This document shows positions 58,641 to 64,000 of a DNA stretch of 64,000 nt, one piece after another (positions within the stretch are counted from its first letter, which is position 1; every line of letters starts with the position of its first letter). The stretch comes from Apostichopus japonicus. Its lineage: Eukaryota; Echinodermata; Holothuroidea; Aspidochirotida; Stichopodidae. The notes beneath the pieces were generated by a model. It saw nothing but the letters and a program-made list of their open reading frames with translations. It did no database searches and had not been told where the DNA came from. The position numbers were made by a program, and so were the translations under genes. The stretch lies in the NCBI RefSeq assembly GCF_037975245.1, contig NC_092573.1, positions 1,984,501 to 2,048,500 on the forward strand, given 5' to 3'.

Positions 58641-61003
58641 TATGACCCAAGACCCAGAGGACTACTGTAGTTACTTGTTGAGGGTTAGTCGTTCCTGATA
58701 TATACCTTCATTATTCTGTGAAGATGCAAAAAGTATCGTGCAACGAGCGATTTATTATTGTGCTGTTACCATGCGGCCAGTGTTGTACCATTTGTGGAAT
58801 TATTATGCATGCTGTTAATTGGCATGTAACTAGTATTATAATATGAATATTCATTTTGCTACTACTATTTAGGCAAGAACACTGTTCATCTCCTTCTCTC
58901 TTCCCCCTACACTGCAGTAGTAGCTTAAACTTTGATATAACTGGAAGCCCTTATTCTTCACACATATTGTTATATTGGTATGCAGTCATGTCAATAAAGA
59001 GAGATATACACCAGCAAGAACTGTTGTCATTTTCTTATTTTACTTTATTTTGGACCCTCAAGTAAGAAGACATTACAGTAACTGCCCCTCTAGTGCATAG
59101 GTCAGACTATTGATCCATTGATCCATTAGGAAATTGTCATGGGTTTGGTTGGATGACATGCTACCAGTTTGGTCTTATTAGGGAGTGTCCACAGTACTGA
59201 AAATATAGTAGCAGGGATATATCACATACCAATATTGTCCCATGGGTTCTCTGTATAGGTACCAAATTATAGCGTGCTATAATTGCTAGACGTTTTCAAA
59301 AAGTACTTTCCTGGAGGTCTTTACTGTTCAAGCTGTTCCCAGACATTCTAAATACACATGCAAGGTAACTGAATGTCCCAATGTGGTAAACTTCCTCCGA
59401 GGTGGTAATAAAAACAGTTTAGAAATTTTGACTAATGGTGACCATATTTGAATTTCTGGCATATTTTGGGGCCAATACAGCATACCTTTAACATGTTGAA
59501 GACATGCCTACAGTGATTCATAAGGAATCTCCACAGTGCTTATAATATGTGACATCAAAATTTGTCCAAAGAAGTGATTTTTTATGAGCAAATGTTTTAC
59601 CACCGCAAACTTACTATTGTCACAGGTCATTTGAGGTCAAAAAGACGAATTCCAAAAGAATAGTTAAAGCACACATTGTCCACAAGCAGACCATGTAGGA
59701 TAACCATCTAATTAGTATATTTAAGATATACAACGATTGTGTGTCAGCAAAGGACGTTCCTCGGAGATCCAGTAGCTATCAAAGATTGCAAGAATTGAAT
59801 GCTTTAACCAGACCAGACAAAGGGGTGTGGGTCAGGGGGACTACAGCACCAGGCCTGGAGTCAACTAGGTAACATGAGAACAATATAGAGGGATAAAGAA
59901 TAGTGCAGTCTCTTTTACGCAATATACGCAAGGGGATATGGCGCCATGTTATAGTCAACTGTTCGGTATTTAAAAACTTATGATATCACATGATTTAGAT
60001 CGCATGGTTACCGTGCATTCCCTTCACGTTTTAAGTATTACCGAAGCTGGCCAAATGAGAGCATTGCCGTCAGTTTCGGAAACTTCTTGTGAATTTTATG
60101 TGAAGAATAATTAATGTAGTGATAAAACTAGTTGGTACAATAATAAACACATCTAACCCAACCCCAACCGCTCCGTTGGAACAGTTAATGAACAGAAAGT
60201 CCAAGTATATCTCCAAAGTTGACTGAGATACGAAAATCTTTACTGATAAAATGATTTGGACAGATGTTGTATATTGTGTCAAATTCTCTTCGAGTCACCA
60301 TGCCTGACGAGGTGAGTAATCGGGGACAGCAGAAATATGAGATATTTGAAGAGTGCAAAAAACGGGCCTAAGGTCTCGACGCCCAGATCTGAACTTTTCT
60401 CACTTTTTCTTGAATAGGTTACCATTTTAATTAACATTCATTTTAAAGTAAACCATGATAAAAAACAGATTCTGCGGAAGTTCGCGTTCCATGGGCTTGA
60501 ACTGATATATCGGGCACCCTCGGAGTTGTAATTTTTTTATGCAATATAGATAAGCATCTTGCATTCCGGAAGCAATATCATCCAATTCTATGTTCTATCA
60601 TTTTATGACTACACCGGCCATCCAATACCGATCATATTCTGCAAAAGCTAACATAGAACGTCATCAGTCTTGCATGAGGATTCAGTCACAAACGTTTTAA
60701 TCATCACTGTTGTAAGTTATAATTGCTTCAACTTTGGCGATAACTGGAAAGTTGTTAGGGTTACACCATTGAAGTTCAATTTCTATGAGTTACACGCTTT
60801 TCGAACGATCACAATAGGTGTAGTCCCTTTCATATATTACAATAAAAAATACATACTCTCATATCAAGATAACATAATCTCTGACTCTAGGTACGGTACA
60901 GTATAGCATGCCACTCTACTATTGCTACTAGCACAACTGTCAGTGCCTTCATCCGAAACACCTTCATCGAAGTAAGGTTTGGCATCATAGAATTGTCTGC
61001 AAA
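58641..61003. other. Region between the two METTL7-like genes
   Basis: Contains another AGGTCATTTGAGGTCA pair near 59625 and AATAAA at 58992. ATG at 60300 in a good context (gtcaccATGcc) is followed after four codons by a consensus donor (GAG|gtgagt), which could be a tiny first exon of an unseen gene. The upstream control region of copy 2 should lie in the last part. Confidence 0.35.
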
Positions 61004-63064
61004 ATGGCTCTCGAAAAAACCGATGGAGACTCTTATCAAAAGATTTTAATCTATGTTATTCTAACAGTCATCTTTATTAGGTTATTTGTGTCCTTATATC
61101 AGTGGTTAAAGCCAAGAGCAATGGCATGGTTCTTGACTAAGTTTGCCCATTCGTCAAATGAAGCAGTTGGCCAAATTAAGTCTAATGTGTTTGCTTCCAT
61201 GAAGCAAATACAAAAAGAAAATGGTGAATTGGTAGTACTTGAGATTGGTGCAGGGACTGGTGCAAACTTTAATTTCTTTCCAGAGAGCAGCAAGGTAGGC
61301 TACAACATGAAAATATTGAAGCTTGATGTTAGGCCAAGGCCCTTTCCTGACGTGCAATCACGGCATTGGCAACGCGTATACTATAACCTACTGTAGTCTT
61401 ACAATAGCCTATGCTAACGTTAGACCCACACTAACCTGTCCTAACCGCACACACCGTGTAGATTTTCGTAGGCCCACTTCTGCGAAAGATATATTCGTTT
61501 TGGTCAGCCTACGCTTTGTGTATTTCTCCCCAGGTGTAGGCATCTGATTTGCCAATTTTAGTTTGATTGTAGTGAAAGCACTTCATCTAGTAGGAGGTTA
61601 GTCCAACAGGCACACTCATCAATTGATACACAATATTCATTTAAATAGACAACACTGTAAGTTGTAAGCCTAGGCTTTAATTTAAATGCCAGTGTTGTTG
61701 GAGTAAAGTAAAATCTTTGGTTTCAAATATGATATTTTTCATTAAGTGGTGGAGAATACGGTACCATCAAACTGCAGCAAATTTGATTCAGGTAAGCAGC
61801 TTTTACGAGGTTTTCTTGCAGGACGATAAATCAGAATAGCCTTGTACTTAACAGGGAAGATGGAGTTATGGTAACTTCATGTGTCTTGTAAAGTTGCATT
61901 TGCTGTGTTATACATATGCAGTTGTAGGGCCTACTGATAGACACTGTAGTTGCCTTGTTTAAAGTCAAGTTGTTATCACTTTTTCAATTGCAATTTAATC
62001 TACACAGCCGGAAACAAAACGGCAAAAATTACCGCAGAGGAATAAGGAAACATCAAATTTGTACAAGTTCTTGATTGTGGATGCTGTAAGCTCAGAATCT
62101 TTTTATGTTTGCCATTAATATTGAGCACAACAACAAGCTTAAACTGTCAAACAATTATAGTACATATTGACAATGGTATGTGGTAAATTCATGATCTAGT
62201 AAGGGCAATAATGTTCTTTTAAAGATAGCTCTGTCATAATGATCTCCCTGATTTTGCTCAGTAGTTTATTTCTATCCTTCAGCTATGTGAGTTTGTTGAT
62301 GGTTTGACCAGGGCAAAAAACATTTTGGTTACTGGGATACATAAGGCTCATAAAATGCAACTTGGATTTGGTTGCTTGGCATGGCCATATCCTAGCAACC
62401 AAAAAGTTTTTATAAGTTTTTTTTGCCCAATTTCATCCTTTGAGACATGTGGCAAGACACCATATCAATTTCAGGCGATTCTGAGAGGGTCAACGTGGAA
62501 TCAACCCAAAAATCTGTTGATTTGGCATGGATTGACCCATATACTAATGCTAATATAGATTACTATATTAGCCCTAATGCAGATTAACTTTGGTGATTTA
62601 TGCCTTTGAATGTGCATGTGAAATTGTTATCAAATATATAACCCCATCTCCTATTTCCCATCCCCAAAACAAGAAAATGTAGTGGTTTTTAAAATTTGAT
62701 GAGCACATTTGAAGTAAACTGAGGCTCTTTTCCCCATTGCTGTGTACATACAGTAAGGATGTGTACATCTTTTCTCCTGGAAATGTCACACTGTCAGTAG
62801 CACCTGTAGACTATCCAATCTTTCATTTTAATGCTCCAACAGGTGTTAGCTTTGGAGCCCAACATCCATTGTGCCAAGCACCTACAAGAATCTGCCAGTG
62901 CAGCATCACATGTGCAGTTGTTGAACATCATAGATGGCAGCATTGAGGACATCAGTGCAGAAGTAAAGGACGGGAGCATAGATGCAGTAGTTGGCACCTA
63001 CGTCCTCTGCTCAGTCAATAACACAGAGGCTGCCATGAATGAGATCAAAAGAGTCCTGAAACCA
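61004..63064 (+). CDS. METTL7/TMT1-like methyltransferase, copy 2, truncated by the window edge
   Basis: Exons 61004-61294 and 62843-63064 are seen; they join in phase 0. The last exon, with the conserved C-terminus, must lie beyond base 64000, because 63065-64000 contains nothing resembling it. ATG 61004 starts MALEKTDGDSYQ, then a membrane anchor (YVILTVIFIRLFVSLY). The SAM-binding motif is LEIGAGTGANF. Exon 2 is about 95 percent identical to that of copy 1 at the nucleotide level, while exon 1 is clearly more diverged. With a third exon like that of copy 1 the protein would be about 250 aa. Same family function as copy 1, presumably thiol methylation at the ER membrane. Confidence 0.82.
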
Positions 63065-64000
63065 GTAAGTGATCTGGATATTTTAGTGCCAGATATGATG
63101 TCTGGCAAATCAATTCAAATGCTACTCTAGTGTTACAAGTCTTACTACATATGTTTGTAGAAACAAGAAGAAAACGTAACAAATAAATCAAGTCTACTGT
63201 ATTAACACACTTTGCTGCTAAATTTGAAGTATTTTCTTCTATTTACTTTATCAAAATTAATTCATTAGTGTGCAGTAATACATGATAAATCACTCATTGA
63301 GTGGTTAAGTATGCCACAGGCACATTTTATAACATTCAGTCTTCTCAGTGAAGTGAAAAAAAGAAATCACAGGCAGATACTGTAAACTCACTGTTTTGGT
63401 AATCACTTTAAGTTGTTGATCAAACATATTCAGATATCCTTGTAATATTAGTTCAACCTATCTGTTTGAAGTAACAAGCTTTGAGAATGTTGACAAGTAC
63501 ATTATAATCATGTGAGCATTGTTCATGTTGTTGTTTATGCTCAAACTGAAGTTTGCATTGGATTGTGACTTGTTATTTCTCTGTCTGAGCCCTGTACGCA
63601 TGTACAGTACAGTATTAAGTTGTATATTCTAACTACATACCTATAGTTAAAATTCCTGTATGTATGTGGTCACATCCGTTTCAGTTAGTACTGAGATGAG
63701 TATGATGTCAAACGCCAAATATAATCCAATATTTAAGATTTTAAGAAAATTATGGATAACTGACTGCCTGGTAAATATTGGATGATGGATAGCTTTACGG
63801 AGATACAGTACGTACCTACAAGTGACCTCTGAGAGTACTGCTTCGAATATAATCCAGCACATAAAACCTAATGGTCCCAATAGCTAAATGACATGTTTTA
63901 CTGTTTCATTTTCATGGCGTCAATTTTTATCCATAGCTTCATCACTCCTGACGCTGTTTTTATTGTCTGTTTTGGCAGATTGTCTTCAGACCTGTACCTT
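63065..64000. other. Intron 2 of METTL7-like copy 2, to the window edge
   Basis: Begins with a consensus donor (gtaagt). AT-rich with no exon or repeat recognised. Confidence 0.45.

Overview
This window is animal nuclear DNA, most likely from a marine invertebrate deuterostome; an echinoderm would fit, but nothing in the sequence proves the phylum. The evidence is spliced genes with GT/AG introns of hundreds to thousands of bases, metazoan families (a Cys-loop chloride-channel receptor, an Ig-superfamily receptor, a tandem-C2 protein, METTL7-type methyltransferases, a hydroxylysine-kinase-like protein), AT-rich intergenic DNA, AT and CA microsatellites, and many small non-autonomous transposons. 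All gene models are on the + strand.

Layout. 842-1380: last exons of a gene entering from the left. 6420-14233: four-exon aminoglycoside-phosphotransferase-fold kinase resembling hydroxylysine kinase (364 aa), its introns holding hAT-type MITEs, a tRNA-derived SINE and a 400-bp GAT repeat. 17420-34132: nine-exon Cys-loop receptor (460 aa), rebuilt exon by exon with consistent phases; its introns hold an 890-bp foldback element and a 989-bp MITE. 37524-39353: single-exon type I membrane protein with three Ig domains and a tyrosine-rich tail (609 aa). 47771-52186: three-exon protein with two C2 domains and no membrane anchor (579 aa). 54779-54823 (minus strand): 45 nt matching the U2 snRNA 5' end at all but one position, followed by hairpins unlike canonical U2. 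55163-57138 and 61004 to the right edge: tandem METTL7/TMT1-like methyltransferase genes, the second missing its last exon at the window end. Between them lies a 145-bp tandem repeat with AGGTCA-type half-sites spaced four bases apart.

Mobile DNA is the dominant theme. At least seven elements with GGCG- or GGCC-rich terminal inverted repeats are flanked by perfect 8-bp target duplications or near-perfect ones (7 of 8), the signature of hAT transposons; two or three further candidates are weaker. One element sits inside another, and two copies of one family lie in opposite orientation on either side of the Cys-loop and Ig genes. No transposase was seen, so all are non-autonomous.

The genes do not form a pathway. 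Splice sites, starts and domain calls come from reading the sequence; no database search was run. Points most worth following are the U2-like RNA, the receptor's lost ligand-binding arginine, the homogenised METTL7 second exon, the Ig receptor's tyrosine tail, and the half-site satellite.
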